DNA of 64,000 bases from JAUILA01 sp050289805 (GTDB lineage Bacteria; Bacteroidota; Bacteroidia; Cytophagales; Cyclobacteriaceae). The translations under genes and the position numbers were made by a program. The notes beneath the pieces are model-generated. The model had not been told where the DNA came from and did no database searches. It was given only the letters and a program-made list of their open reading frames with translations. The stretch spans positions 1-64,000 of the forward strand of contig JBNKGL010000013.1 of the NCBI GenBank assembly GCA_050289805.1, given 5' to 3'. Positions 40,734 through 49,699 of this stretch are shown piece by piece; positions within the stretch are counted from its first letter, which is position 1; every line of letters starts with the position of its first letter.

Positions 40734-41234
40734 CTATTGCCGGGTAAGTTCCATGCCCAAAAAGGGATACCATTGCTGGCCATTGGCGGAATACTCTCCG
40801 GTTTCCTTCCAGGTAGTATCTGATAGTTCAATAGTATATCGTACAGTGCCGCCGTTAGGTACCCCGAACTCCCAGTAAAATCCACTTTCTGTAAAGGTCA
40901 CATCTGCTGCCGTAAAATTACCTTCACTTGTCCATGCATGGATCTTTGTTGCTCCTGTTGCCGGATCTTTAAACATGATCCCAATAGCCTCAAAACCCAC
41001 CTGTCCGGATTTTTTCTCGGTTCCTGTTCCGTGAAACATCAGCAGCTGGCCGTCCAGGAGAGTAGTTACTTCTTCTGTCTGACTGAACTCCGTTCTGCCA
41101 CCATCGGGTAAGTTCTGATAGCCTTCACCTGTCCAGGTGCTTTCTGTTTTAAATAGATCTTCCATGGTCATTTGAGCATGGATAGTTTGAAATCCCAATA
41201 CGAGGGGAATGATTAACATTGCTAGATTTTTCAT
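40734..41234 (-). CDS. Secreted DUF1579-like protein
   Basis: This 166-residue protein has a signal peptide (residues 1-20, ending IHAQ). The mature part is a single lipocalin-like beta domain (STWTGEGYQNLPDGGRTEFS, LDGQLLMFHGTGTEKKSGQV, FYWEFGVPNGGTVRYTIEL), similar to DUF1579 proteins. It binds or senses something in the periplasm; the ligand is unknown. A TGGTTTATATTATAAACTA element lies eight bases upstream and a matching element precedes the regulator operon upstream, so it is probably a target of that regulator. Confidence 0.68.
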   Translation of the reverse strand: MKNLAMLIIPLVLGFQTIHAQMTMEDLFKTESTWTGEGYQNLPDGGRTEFSQTEEVTTLLDGQLLMFHGTGTEKKSGQVGFEAIGIMFKDPATGATKIHAWTSEGNFTAADVTFTESGFYWEFGVPNGGTVRYTIELSDTTWKETGEYSANGQQWYPFLGMELTRQ

Positions 41235-41241
41235 GATAAAC

Positions 41242-41260
41242 TGGTTTATATTATAAACTA
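41242..41260. promoter_or_regulatory. Operator-like palindrome upstream of the DUF1579-like gene
   Basis: TGGTTTATATTATAAACTA is 18/19 identical to the perfect palindrome at 42149-42167. It lies seven bases before the start codon of the 166-residue secreted protein. The shared element and position suggest binding by the winged-helix regulator encoded between the two copies. Confidence 0.65.
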
Positions 41261-41277
41261 AATGAATAAAAAAAAGA

Positions 41278-41568
41278 CTATGGTTTCAGGTATTTTTCAA
41301 GATCCTTCACATACTTTTTGAAGGCCTGAATCCCTGTTTTGGTAATGCTGCAGGTTGTAACCGGCTTTTTACCCCTGAACGACTTTTCTATGCTGATATA
41401 ATCTGCCGTTGACAGTTTATCCAGCTGAACGCTCAGATTTCCGGCGGTTGCATTCGTCTGTTCTTTCAGGTATACAAATTCTGCTGATTCTACATTCATC
41501 AGAATGGACATAACAGCAAGCCTGAGCTGAGAATGTAATAACGGGTCCAGATCGTTGAATGCTGTCAT
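41278..41568 (-). CDS. Winged-helix transcriptional regulator
   Basis: This 96-residue protein has one winged-helix domain: LHSQLRLAVMSILMNVESAE (helix 1), FVYLKEQTNATAGNLSVQLD (HTH) and ISIEKSFRGKKPVTTCSIT (wing). It fits the small ArsR/MarR-like family of 'transcriptional regulators' common in Bacteroidota, with no obvious ligand-binding domain. It overlaps the membrane-protein gene upstream by four bases (ATGA). The shared 19-bp palindrome at two promoters is the best candidate for its operator. Confidence 0.82.
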   Translation of the reverse strand: MTAFNDLDPLLHSQLRLAVMSILMNVESAEFVYLKEQTNATAGNLSVQLDKLSTADYISIEKSFRGKKPVTTCSITKTGIQAFKKYVKDLEKYLKP

Positions 41569-42140
41569 GATTCCTTCTTGGCGTTCATAAGATATCCGGG
41601 AATTAAATATGCTGCTACAACAGCCGCGGCCGAAACGAGCAGGCTATTCACAGGGGAGACGTAAAGCGCGACCGCAGCAAAGATCCAAAGTGAGCTGCCG
41701 CCATAGATCAAAGGCTTATAGCGGGTAATGCATCCGGTGATGAAGGTGGCCATGCCCGCAAGTATAAGTATTATTGAAGGAATCAGGCTTCCGAACCGTC
41801 CTGAAAAAATGATCAGGATGATCGAAATGGCAAACGCACTCCAGGTCCACATGATCAGTCGGTCTGTGTAATTTACAAACCGTGCCCGTTTTTCCTGCCT
41901 GCGTCCATACCACATGCTGATCAGCCAGCCTGGAATACTGATGATCCAGATTACATAGGGGTGAGGATAATCGGATAGTGTCGAGATGAGATACTGACCC
42001 ACATTGCCAATAACCGCAATCCATCCCCATAAAATAAAGTAGAAGCCCCCGCTGCGTACGTTGCCCCGGGTTTGGCGGATCATTTTTGTGATGATCGCCA
42101 GACTTTCTTCCGACGATTGAATAGTGTCTGATGTTTTCAT
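41565..42140 (-). CDS. Multi-pass membrane protein, co-operonic with the regulator
   Basis: This 191-residue protein has about five membrane segments: ~32-52, ~62-80, ~93-112, ~115-135 and ~142-180. It begins with a charged cytoplasmic N-terminus (SSEESLAIITKMIRQTRGNV). Pairing of such a membrane protein with a winged-helix regulator recurs in Bacteroidota, but the function is unknown. It overlaps the regulator gene (ATGA) and its own start is eight bases from the operator-like palindrome. Confidence 0.7.
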   Translation of the reverse strand: MKTSDTIQSSEESLAIITKMIRQTRGNVRSGGFYFILWGWIAVIGNVGQYLISTLSDYPHPYVIWIISIPGWLISMWYGRRQEKRARFVNYTDRLIMWTWSAFAISIILIIFSGRFGSLIPSIILILAGMATFITGCITRYKPLIYGGSSLWIFAAVALYVSPVNSLLVSAAAVVAAYLIPGYLMNAKKES

Positions 42141-42148
42141 CTATAAAG

Positions 42149-42167
42149 TGGTTTATATTATAAACCA
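42149..42167. promoter_or_regulatory. Operator-like palindrome upstream of the membrane-protein/regulator operon
   Basis: TGGTTTATATTATAAACCA is a perfect 19-bp palindrome around a central T. It lies eight bases upstream of the ATG at 42140 and is nearly identical to 41242-41260. The symmetry, the duplication and the position suggest an autoregulated operator. Confidence 0.7.
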
Positions 42168-42213
42168 AAATAACAATTAAATTTTCAATTTTCCAAAAGT
42201 GACCTCAAAAATG

Positions 42214-42221
42214 TATTTTTG
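42214..42221 (+). promoter_or_regulatory. Candidate -7 box for riboflavin synthase
   Basis: TATTTTTG fits TAnnTTTG and lies 17 bases before the ATG at 42239, giving a 5' leader of about a dozen bases. Confidence 0.4.
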
Positions 42222-42238
42222 GACTATACGACTAACCT

Positions 42239-42835
42239 ATGTTTACAGGAATCATTGAAGCTACCGGAATTGTAAAAGCCATAGAAACTTCTGGCACCAA
42301 TCGACATTTTGAAATTGAAAGTCCGATTTCTTCCGAATTAAAAATTGACCAGAGTGTTTCTCACAATGGTGTTTGCCTTACGGTCACTGAAGTGGGAGAG
42401 GGTCATCACCGTGTGACGGCGGTGGAAGAAACTCTACGGAAATCATCATTGGGCCATATCAAACCCGGTGCGGGAATCAATCTTGAACGCTGTATGAAGA
42501 GCGACGGCCGTTTCGACGGTCATATTGTCCAGGGGCATGTAGATACTGTGGGAGAAGTAATAAAGCGGGAAGAACGGGATGGTAGCTGGCTGTTTACGTT
42601 CAGATTCCTTCCTGAATTCGGGCGTTTTATCGTAGAAAAAGGATCTGTTACCGTCAACGGCATCAGCCTCACCTGTTTCAGTGTTGGCAGGGCGGAATTT
42701 ACGGTGACCATTATACCCTATACGTTCGAACATACCACGATGAAGGAACTCAAACCGGGTGATCAGGTTAACCTGGAGTTCGACATCGTGGGTAAATATA
42801 TACAGCGCATGCTTTCGTTAAGCGGAAGACTTTAG
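42239..42835 (+). CDS. ribE: Riboflavin synthase (alpha chain)
   Basis: This 198-residue protein starts MFTGIIEATG, the fixed N-terminus of riboflavin synthase, and has the two homologous lumazine-binding barrels: first SPISSELKIDQSVSHNGVCL, second RFLPEFGRFIVEKGSVTVNG and ISLTC. It dismutates two 6,7-dimethyl-8-ribityllumazine molecules to riboflavin. Its C-terminus overlaps the convergent PAP2 gene by 18 bases. Cytoplasmic. Confidence 0.95.
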   Translation: MFTGIIEATGIVKAIETSGTNRHFEIESPISSELKIDQSVSHNGVCLTVTEVGEGHHRVTAVEETLRKSSLGHIKPGAGINLERCMKSDGRFDGHIVQGHVDTVGEVIKREERDGSWLFTFRFLPEFGRFIVEKGSVTVNGISLTCFSVGRAEFTVTIIPYTFEHTTMKELKPGDQVNLEFDIVGKYIQRMLSLSGRL

Positions 42836-43396
42836 CCGCCATCTGTCATATAGTTTCCGGCTAATCCAGAATGAGGCACCACCGGCCACTGCACCAATGG
42901 CGCCACCCACTATCACATCCGCAGGATAATGTACACCCAGGTAGATCCGGCTGTAGGCTATAAGCACTGCCATTACAAAGAGATATCCCGTATATCGAAC
43001 TATGTCCTTCAGTACCAGGTACAGGAAGGTTGCCAGGGCAAATGCATTGGCGGCATGGGAAGAGGCAAAGCCATATTTGCCGCCCTTGTATCCATTCACA
43101 ATGTGCACGAGCCCGTCTTCAAATGACGGATCTCTTGACGGCCTGTAGCGTTCAAAGAATGGTTTCATGAATCCGGAAGTTACCTGGTCTGCCAGCGTGA
43201 TCGCCAGCGCAATTCCACCCAGCCAGACCAACGATTTCCATCCAAAATTTTTAATCAGAATCCACAGAAGCAGAACGAAAACCGGGAGCCAGGTAAGCGT
43301 TTTTGAAATATAATACATCAGGGGATCCAGCCAGTCGGTATGCATGCCGTTCAGCAGAAAAAACAGGTCCTGGTCCAGTTCAGAGAGTTGTTCCAT
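42818..43396 (-). CDS. PAP2-family phosphatase
   Basis: This 192-residue protein has about six membrane helices and the three phosphatase motifs: KPFFERYRP (Lys78, Arg85-Pro86), ASSHA (His114, in place of PSGH) and SRIYLGVHYPAD (Arg150, His156, Asp160). It is an integral membrane phosphatase, probably acting on undecaprenyl pyrophosphate or a lipid phosphate. It overlaps the hemF stop codon by one base and the riboflavin synthase gene at its 3' end. Confidence 0.9.
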   Translation of the reverse strand: MEQLSELDQDLFFLLNGMHTDWLDPLMYYISKTLTWLPVFVLLLWILIKNFGWKSLVWLGGIALAITLADQVTSGFMKPFFERYRPSRDPSFEDGLVHIVNGYKGGKYGFASSHAANAFALATFLYLVLKDIVRYTGYLFVMAVLIAYSRIYLGVHYPADVIVGGAIGAVAGGASFWISRKLYDRWRLKSSA

Positions 43397-44283
43397 CAGA
43401 AAGCAAGCCAGTTAATTCCTTTCTTCAATAGTTGTTGGGTCTCAAATTCCCGGCTGCCTTCTGCAGGCTCTGCGTTATATTCCCATCCGGCCAAAGGAGG
43501 GAGGCTCATCAATATCGATTCGGTACGCCCGTTGGTCTCCAGTCCGAATTTAGTTCCACGGTCCCAAACCAGGTTAAATTCAACATATCTTCCTCTTCGC
43601 AGGCGCTGCCAGTTTATTTCCTTATCGCCATAAGTCAGCTCGTTGTTTTTCTTCATAAAGTGTGCATAGAGCGGCGCGAACAATTTACCCAGTTCAATGG
43701 TAAAGGAATGCAGGTCCGGTTTATTTCCATCCAGCCTGTCAAAAAAAATACCCCCGATGCCCCGGGTTTCTTCGCGGTGCTTAATGTAGAAATAATCATC
43801 AGCCCACTTCTTGAATTTCGGATAATATTCCCCGTCAAACCGGTCGCATACTTTTTTTAATTCGGCGTGAAAATATTTGGCATCTTCCCGATCAATGTAA
43901 TGAGGGGTCAGATCAATACCGCCCCCAAACCACCAGTGTCCTGAAGTCATCTCAAAATAGCGCACATTCATATGGATGATCGGCACCATTGGGTTTTTTG
44001 GGTGCAACACAATTGAAACCCCCGTAGCGAAGAAATCTGATGGAGGAAGATCCAGAGATTTGAGGATATTGTCAGGCGTGGCCCCATATACTTCCGAAAA
44101 ATTCACTCCGCCTTTTTCAATTATTTGACCGTTACGAAGGACACGCGATATGCCGCCTCCCCCTCCGGGTCGTTCCCAGGTATCGGTTTCGAAAGTACCC
44201 TGACCATCAGCTTTTTCCAGACCGTCAATAATCAGTTTCTGGAGGTGCCGGTAACTTTCGGCAATTTTTTCCTTTGTGAGCAT
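43396..44283 (-). CDS. hemF: Coproporphyrinogen III oxidase (oxygen-dependent)
   Basis: This 295-residue protein has the HemF signature: TWERPGGGGGISRVLRNG, FGGGIDLTPHYIDREDAKYF, HREETRGIGGIFFDRLDG and RGRYVEFNLVWDRGTKFGLE. It converts coproporphyrinogen III to protoporphyrinogen IX in haem synthesis, using oxygen. A TAGTTTTG box (minus strand, 44288-44295) lies four bases from the start codon, so the message may be leaderless. The last base of its stop is shared with the PAP2 start. Confidence 0.96.
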   Translation of the reverse strand: MLTKEKIAESYRHLQKLIIDGLEKADGQGTFETDTWERPGGGGGISRVLRNGQIIEKGGVNFSEVYGATPDNILKSLDLPPSDFFATGVSIVLHPKNPMVPIIHMNVRYFEMTSGHWWFGGGIDLTPHYIDREDAKYFHAELKKVCDRFDGEYYPKFKKWADDYFYIKHREETRGIGGIFFDRLDGNKPDLHSFTIELGKLFAPLYAHFMKKNNELTYGDKEINWQRLRRGRYVEFNLVWDRGTKFGLETNGRTESILMSLPPLAGWEYNAEPAEGSREFETQQLLKKGINWLAF

Positions 44284-44287
44284 TCCG

Positions 44288-44295
44288 CAAAACTA
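44288..44295 (-). promoter_or_regulatory. Candidate -7 box for hemF
   Basis: On the minus strand this reads TAGTTTTG, a full match to TAnnTTTG, with only four bases before the hemF ATG. It implies a leaderless or near-leaderless transcript. Confidence 0.4.
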
Positions 44296-44370
44296 GTTAA
44301 ATTGATTACCTGTGAACAAAGATGTCCTTAAATTCTAAATATCCAGGGGGACAAAAAGCATCAAATTCAG

Positions 44371-44378
44371 TAACTTCG
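44371..44378 (+). promoter_or_regulatory. Candidate -7 box for the E1 gene
   Basis: TAACTTCG, a one-mismatch match to TAnnTTTG, lies 25 bases before the ATG at 44404. The same octamer precedes cysS on the other strand. Confidence 0.35.
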
Positions 44379-44403
44379 CAAACGATTGAAACAGAAAAAG
44401 ACT

Positions 44404-46512
44404 ATGTCGACAACGAAAGCAGCAGTACGGGGGAAATCATCAACAACAAAATCTACCAAATACCCTGCTGATATACCTGAAGACATATTACTGAAGGCCT
44501 ATCAGCTCATGTGTACAGCCAGGCGGATGTCTGAACTTTACGACGAAAATCGTGAGATCTGCAGCAAATATGTGCACAGCACCAGCAGGGGGCACGAGGC
44601 AATTCAGCTGGCTGTAGGCCTGCAGCTGACCGGCAAAGATTTTGCCTCACTTTACTATCGTGATGAATCCATTCTGCTTGGTATTGGTATGCAGCCCTAT
44701 GAACTCATGCTGCAGCTCCTGGCTAAAAAGGATGATCCGTTTTCTGGCGGGCGAACCTACTATGCGCACCCGTCACTCGATCGTGATGGTTTCCCGAAAA
44801 TTCCACATCAAAGCAGCGCAACCGGAATGCAGGGTATTCCGGCAACCGGTATGGCCCAGGGAATTCAGTACCTCGAGGATATGGATCTGATGGAAAAGGA
44901 GGGTAGTCTTGTTTTCTGTTCATTCGGAGATGGCTCCATCACCGAAGGCGAAGTGAGCGAGGCCTTTCAAATGGCAGTGCTCAAAAACATGCCCATACTC
45001 TATGTAGTCCAGGATAATGATTGGGGAATATCGGCCACCGGAAAGGAAATGCGTGCCATGGACGCCTATGAGTTCGCTGCAGGCTTTAAGGGATTGAAAC
45101 GTTACCAGGTGGATGGTGCCGATTTCATTGCTTCCTATCGGACCATTAAGCAGGCGATGGATTACGTACGGGGTCGTAAAGGTCCGGCCATTGTTCATGC
45201 TACCTGCCCGTTGCTGGGTCATCATACATCCGGAGTTCGCAAAGAGTGGTATCGCGGAGATGATGATCTGAAGGCACATGCGAAACAGGACCCCATTCCG
45301 GCGTATGAAAAAACACTGCTTGACATGGGTGTAGGGGCGGCACGCCTTAAGAAATTGAGGGAGGCTGCCATAAAGGTGGTAGATACTGATTATCAATATG
45401 CCCTGGATGCCCCCGATCCGGATCCTGCGGAATTTGATACCCATATTTTTGCTCCTACTCCGGTAGTGGAAGAAAGGGGTAACCGAACGCCGAAAGACGG
45501 CGAAAAAGTAGTGATGGTAGACGCCGCCCTGCATGCAGTTGATGAAATTTTGAAAAAACATCCTGAAGCTCTCCTCTACGGGCAGGATGTGGGTGGAACA
45601 CTTGGTGGTGTTTTTCGTGAAGCCGCTACGCTGGCTCAGAAATACGGCGATAAACGTGTGTTTAACACACCCATCCAGGAAGCATATATTGTTGGGTCGA
45701 CCGTTGGGATGTCTGCAGTAGGCACTAAACCCATTGTAGAGATACAGTTTGCAGATTACATCTGGCCCGGCATCAACCAGCTGGTGGAGGAGGTTTCCAA
45801 AAGCTGTTACCTTTCGATGGGTAAATTCCCGGTTCAAACGCTTATTCGTGTACCTACCGGTGCGTATGGCGGAGGCGGCCCCTATCACAGCGGGAGTGTC
45901 GAATCGGCACTTCTTGCAATCAGGGGAATCAAGGTGGTGTATCCTTCTAATGCGGCCGATATGAAGGGATTATTCAAAGCATCCTTTTACGATCCCAACC
46001 CTGTAGTCATGCTCGAGCATAAAGGTTTATACTGGTCGAAGGTACCCGGTACCGGAGAGGCTAAAACGATTGAACCTGATGCGGATTATATTATCCCGCT
46101 CGGTAAAGGGAGAATGCACCATGAAGCCTCTGAAGGTGGAGACAGTCGTGTTCTCGTCATTACCTATGGTATGGGGGTTCACTGGGCTTCTGCAGCGGCA
46201 AAGAATTTTGGAGGAAGGGTGTCCATTCTGGATTTACGAACATTGAATCCGATCGACTGGGAGCTTATAGCTGAAAAGGTCGGTTCGCATAACCGGGTCC
46301 TGATCCTCACCGAGGAACAAAAGAGGAACTCGTTTGCAGAATCAATTGCAGGGCAGATCGGTCAGGAATGCTTCGAAATGCTGGATGCACCGGTTCGTGT
46401 TCTTGGTGCCGCGAACCTTCCAGCTGTACCGCTCAATGTGAATCTGGAAGCGCGGATGCTGCCCAATACTGAAAAGGTTTCCGCTGAACTGGAATGGCTG
46501 CTGTCGTATTGA
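44404..46512 (+). CDS. Fused alpha-beta 2-oxo acid dehydrogenase E1
   Basis: This 702-residue protein is an E1 with alpha and beta subunits in one chain. The alpha half has the TPP motif GDGSITEGEVSEAFQMAVLK ... QDNDWGIS; the beta half has ALLYGQDVGGTLGGVFREAA, VEIQFADYIWPGINQLVEEV and the transketolase C-domain. It decarboxylates a branched-chain or pyruvate-type 2-oxo acid in a lipoyl-linked complex; E2 and E3 genes are not in the window. The ATG at 44404 is used; a TTG at 44386 would add six residues. The stop codon abuts the tamL stop on the other strand. Confidence 0.9.
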   Translation: MSTTKAAVRGKSSTTKSTKYPADIPEDILLKAYQLMCTARRMSELYDENREICSKYVHSTSRGHEAIQLAVGLQLTGKDFASLYYRDESILLGIGMQPYELMLQLLAKKDDPFSGGRTYYAHPSLDRDGFPKIPHQSSATGMQGIPATGMAQGIQYLEDMDLMEKEGSLVFCSFGDGSITEGEVSEAFQMAVLKNMPILYVVQDNDWGISATGKEMRAMDAYEFAAGFKGLKRYQVDGADFIASYRTIKQAMDYVRGRKGPAIVHATCPLLGHHTSGVRKEWYRGDDDLKAHAKQDPIPAYEKTLLDMGVGAARLKKLREAAIKVVDTDYQYALDAPDPDPAEFDTHIFAPTPVVEERGNRTPKDGEKVVMVDAALHAVDEILKKHPEALLYGQDVGGTLGGVFREAATLAQKYGDKRVFNTPIQEAYIVGSTVGMSAVGTKPIVEIQFADYIWPGINQLVEEVSKSCYLSMGKFPVQTLIRVPTGAYGGGGPYHSGSVESALLAIRGIKVVYPSNAADMKGLFKASFYDPNPVVMLEHKGLYWSKVPGTGEAKTIEPDADYIIPLGKGRMHHEASEGGDSRVLVITYGMGVHWASAAAKNFGGRVSILDLRTLNPIDWELIAEKVGSHNRVLILTEEQKRNSFAESIAGQIGQECFEMLDAPVRVLGAANLPAVPLNVNLEARMLPNTEKVSAELEWLLSY

Positions 46513-48951
46513 TCAGAACGGGTACCCGATACCAATATTGAAGATAACTGTTTCCGATGCCGATCTCGTGAATGGAGCGTCGTAAAAACCCCTCGACAGA
46601 ATAAACCGTTTGCCCGGACTGCGGGCAGGATCATACACCTTAATCCCGGCATCGAGACGCAAAACAAGGAATGAGAAGTCAAATCTGAGTCCGACCCCGG
46701 AGCCTACAGCAATTTGCCGGTAGAACCTGTTGATTTTAAATACTGCTTCATCCCGGTTATCCTTGAAGTTCCATATGTTTCCGAAGTCAAAAAAGAAGGC
46801 ATAATCAATGAATCCTATCAGGTTTTTCCTGAACTCGACACTTCCTTCCATGAGTATCGTACCCGGCTGCTCAAAACTGTAATCCACCTCGGGGGTGAGC
46901 AAACCCTCGCTGTTAGTGACTGTCGAATCGATTCTCACAAAGGAGCCCGGCCCGAGGCGGCGGGGTCTCCAGGCGCGTATTCCATTACTTCCCCCGGCAA
47001 AAAAGTATTTCTCATAGGGCAGGATGTCATTATTTTGTCCATAGCTCTTCGCAAAGCCAATATTGAACCTGAAGGCAATGGTCGTATTATTATTGAGCGG
47101 CTTATTATTCCTGTAATCAAAATTGGCCTTGATCCATTGGTAAAATTCCAGGTCTTCACGCTCCAGAAAATTAGTATTTACAAAATTCAGCGTGGTTCCG
47201 CCACTTTCCACAAACAACCGGTAAAAGCTTGAATTGACATAGTTGAGGCCATAACTATTCTTGTTCCAGGTGGCACTCAGGATCATGGAGGACACGAATG
47301 AAGGGTTAAAAGTATTGATCAGGTTATTTCCATCTGCTCGCAGAGAATCCAGCAATTCCTCGAATGAAGGCGTAAGCGTTGATCTGATAATACTCGCATC
47401 TGTAAGCGTAAACTGGTAAAAAGTGTTCTTTTCACTTTGCCAGGTATAGACTGCGGCGAAATTGGTATTTTTTCGTATATATTCCGGCCTGTCTGTATAG
47501 CTATACCCCACCGTTAGCCTGGTTTTCGGGTTCACTTTACCCATCCGCTCCTTGACTTCGGCGCTTACGGGCATAATAAACTGCGGGAAGGTAAGGCTTG
47601 CATTGATGCCTCCTTCCACACTTGTGTAGACATCCTGCACCTGGGTTGCGGGAAGAACACCTTCATACCCGATTCGGCCTGAGATCTCAAAAATTTCCAG
47701 TCCGCCAAATACATTTCGTTTTTTCAAAGAAAGATTTACGAAAGGCCCCGGAAAGCCCTGGGTAACATTCATCCCGATTTCCGAGGTAAGCTGGTAGAGT
47801 TTAAGCGGACTGGTATAAATATTGGCAACCAGCTTGCCCCCCGTAGAGTCGTAATTTATGTTGATGAATCTGAAAATATCCAGGTTGGCCAGCTGTTTCT
47901 GGGTCCTGAAAGTATTGGACCGGTTGTAGAGTTCACCGGGAGCAATAAATATCCTTCGGTTTAAAACCTTCGTATTGTAGCGGTTCTTAACGAAAATATA
48001 ATTGATATTCTTGTACTCTTCAGGCGTGGTTGTATTCATGGGAATCACACCCTGGTTCCTGTTCGTGATAAAATTTACCGAATCAACCCGGAATTGCCGG
48101 TGCCTGTCCCGGTTCAGCGGTTTATTGATCTTGGTACGAATGGCTACATGCTGGGGTTCTCCATACGAAGTATCCACCTCGAACTCAACGTATTGTCTTG
48201 AAAAGGAAAAATAACCATTGTTTTTCATCAATTCATCTATGCGCTGCCGTTCATCGGTCAGGTTGGTCTGATTATAATTTTCTCCTTTCACCAGCAGGCT
48301 TTCCTCACTGTTTGCCCGCATGAGCGTAGTGATCACAGGATCATCGGTTTCAAGCATTAAAGTATCAATCACATAAGCCGGCCCCTGATCTATGTCGTAT
48401 TTAACACGAACTTTTTTTCCGGATATGGCGAGTGATGTATCAACCCTGGCCTGGAAATAGCCTTTCGACTGGAGATATTGCTGAATGCGGGCTGCGCTGG
48501 CTTCAGTTTTGGAGGAATCGTAGATGGCAAGTGGCTCGCCCCAGCGCATCAGTGTATTACCTTCCTGGATATTGAGATCCATTTTCTCAACCTTCTTTCG
48601 TTTCCGACGTTCAAACTTGGCTACCTTCTTCTCCTTACCCTCGGCTTTTGCGATTTTCCTGTTATACTTTTCCTGAATTTTCTCTTTCTTCTCCTCATAC
48701 TTCGAAACATCATAGCGGTTAAGTCCGAAATAGTATAATCCTACATACGGGTAAAAGGGGATAAGCGGAACTTTTCGGTTGGTCTTCTGTACGTATAACT
48801 GGGAGATATCTTCCGAATCGATATCCTTGCTGGTCTTGGAGACCTGTTGCTTCACCAATAATTTTTCTCCTTCTTTGAGATGGCGTGTACCCAGACATCC
48901 TGTCGTCAGGAGAAGCAGGGTAAAAAATGCTAGATGTCTGAATTTCCTCAA
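46513..48951 (-). CDS. tamL: TamA-like Omp85 lipoprotein (TamL)
   Basis: This 812-residue protein has a lipoprotein signal (MRKFRHLAFFTLLLLTTGC) and three-POTRA-like domains (~100-420) followed by an Omp85 beta-barrel ending in Phe (FNIGIGYPF). The POTRA-type strands are seen as IQQYLQSKGYFQARVDTSLA, ELMKNNGYFSFSRQYVEFEV and LANLDIFRFININYDSTGG. In Bacteroidota the lipidated TamA homologue TamL replaces TamA in outer-membrane assembly, working with TamB. A Lys/Glu-rich stretch (residues 85-125) precedes the POTRA part. Its start is ten bases from the divergent methyltransferase. Confidence 0.9.
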   Translation of the reverse strand: MRKFRHLAFFTLLLLTTGCLGTRHLKEGEKLLVKQQVSKTSKDIDSEDISQLYVQKTNRKVPLIPFYPYVGLYYFGLNRYDVSKYEEKKEKIQEKYNRKIAKAEGKEKKVAKFERRKRKKVEKMDLNIQEGNTLMRWGEPLAIYDSSKTEASAARIQQYLQSKGYFQARVDTSLAISGKKVRVKYDIDQGPAYVIDTLMLETDDPVITTLMRANSEESLLVKGENYNQTNLTDERQRIDELMKNNGYFSFSRQYVEFEVDTSYGEPQHVAIRTKINKPLNRDRHRQFRVDSVNFITNRNQGVIPMNTTTPEEYKNINYIFVKNRYNTKVLNRRIFIAPGELYNRSNTFRTQKQLANLDIFRFININYDSTGGKLVANIYTSPLKLYQLTSEIGMNVTQGFPGPFVNLSLKKRNVFGGLEIFEISGRIGYEGVLPATQVQDVYTSVEGGINASLTFPQFIMPVSAEVKERMGKVNPKTRLTVGYSYTDRPEYIRKNTNFAAVYTWQSEKNTFYQFTLTDASIIRSTLTPSFEELLDSLRADGNNLINTFNPSFVSSMILSATWNKNSYGLNYVNSSFYRLFVESGGTTLNFVNTNFLEREDLEFYQWIKANFDYRNNKPLNNNTTIAFRFNIGFAKSYGQNNDILPYEKYFFAGGSNGIRAWRPRRLGPGSFVRIDSTVTNSEGLLTPEVDYSFEQPGTILMEGSVEFRKNLIGFIDYAFFFDFGNIWNFKDNRDEAVFKINRFYRQIAVGSGVGLRFDFSFLVLRLDAGIKVYDPARSPGKRFILSRGFYDAPFTRSASETVIFNIGIGYPF

Positions 48952-48961
48952 AAGATGACGA

Positions 48962-49699
48962 ATGGTAAAACTCTCAAAGGCTCACACGAAGTTCATTAAA
49001 TCACTCCAATTAAAAAAATACAGGCAATTGGAGCAAACTTTTCTTGTAGAAGGTGAGAAAAGTGTGCTTGAAGTGCTCAATTCTGATTTTGAAGTGCGGG
49101 AAATTATAGCTACCGCCCGTTTTATTGCCGATCATGAAAGTTCGCTGGCCGGTATGGAGGTGATAGAAGCAGACAGTCTGTCTTCGGTGGGAACACTCAA
49201 AACCAATGAATCTGCCATCGCGCTGGTACGAATGAAACCCAACATCGTATTTTCTCCCAAATCAGGTCTCACTCTTCTTGCCGATGACATCAATGACCCC
49301 GGAAACTTTGGAACAATGTTGAGAATTGCCGACTGGTTTGGAATTACGAATATCGTTGCGTCTAAGGATACCTGTGAACTATATAACCCGAAGGTGATAT
49401 CATCCTCCAAAGGTTCATTCACTCGCATAAAAGTGTGTTATGCCGACCTCGAAGCAACGATTCGTTCCGCATCACTTCCGGTATTAGCCGCTGATATGTC
49501 GGGAAAAGATGTGCATTCTTTCGATTTCCCAACAGATTGTTTACTTATCATGGGAAATGAATCACACGGGATATCTGAAAGATTAAGTCCGTTTATCACG
49601 GAACGACTTACCATTCCCTCCTATGGAGAAGCGGAGTCATTAAATGTGGGGGTAGCGACAGCCATCATTATAGATAACTACCGCCGTACCAATGGTTAA
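48962..49699 (+). CDS. SpoU/TrmH-type RNA methyltransferase
   Basis: This 245-residue protein has an N-terminal substrate-binding domain (MVKLSKAHTKFIKSLQLKKY ... FLVEGEKSVLEVL) and a C-terminal knotted SPOUT domain. The SpoU motifs are LADDINDPGNFGTMLRIADW (motif 1), LLIMGNESHGI (motif 2) and LTIPSYGEAESLNVGVATAI (motif 3). It probably 2'-O-methylates a ribose in rRNA or tRNA. The target base cannot be told. It is convergent with smc (four-base overlap) and divergent from tamL. Confidence 0.93.
   Translation: MVKLSKAHTKFIKSLQLKKYRQLEQTFLVEGEKSVLEVLNSDFEVREIIATARFIADHESSLAGMEVIEADSLSSVGTLKTNESAIALVRMKPNIVFSPKSGLTLLADDINDPGNFGTMLRIADWFGITNIVASKDTCELYNPKVISSSKGSFTRIKVCYADLEATIRSASLPVLAADMSGKDVHSFDFPTDCLLIMGNESHGISERLSPFITERLTIPSYGEAESLNVGVATAIIIDNYRRTNG

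Noticed and set aside
44920..45888. Long antisense open frame (322 codons) within the E1 gene
   Set aside because: It is the reverse-strand shadow of the fused E1 coding sequence, which has strong family motifs; the antisense translation is Cys/His/Arg-rich with no domain.
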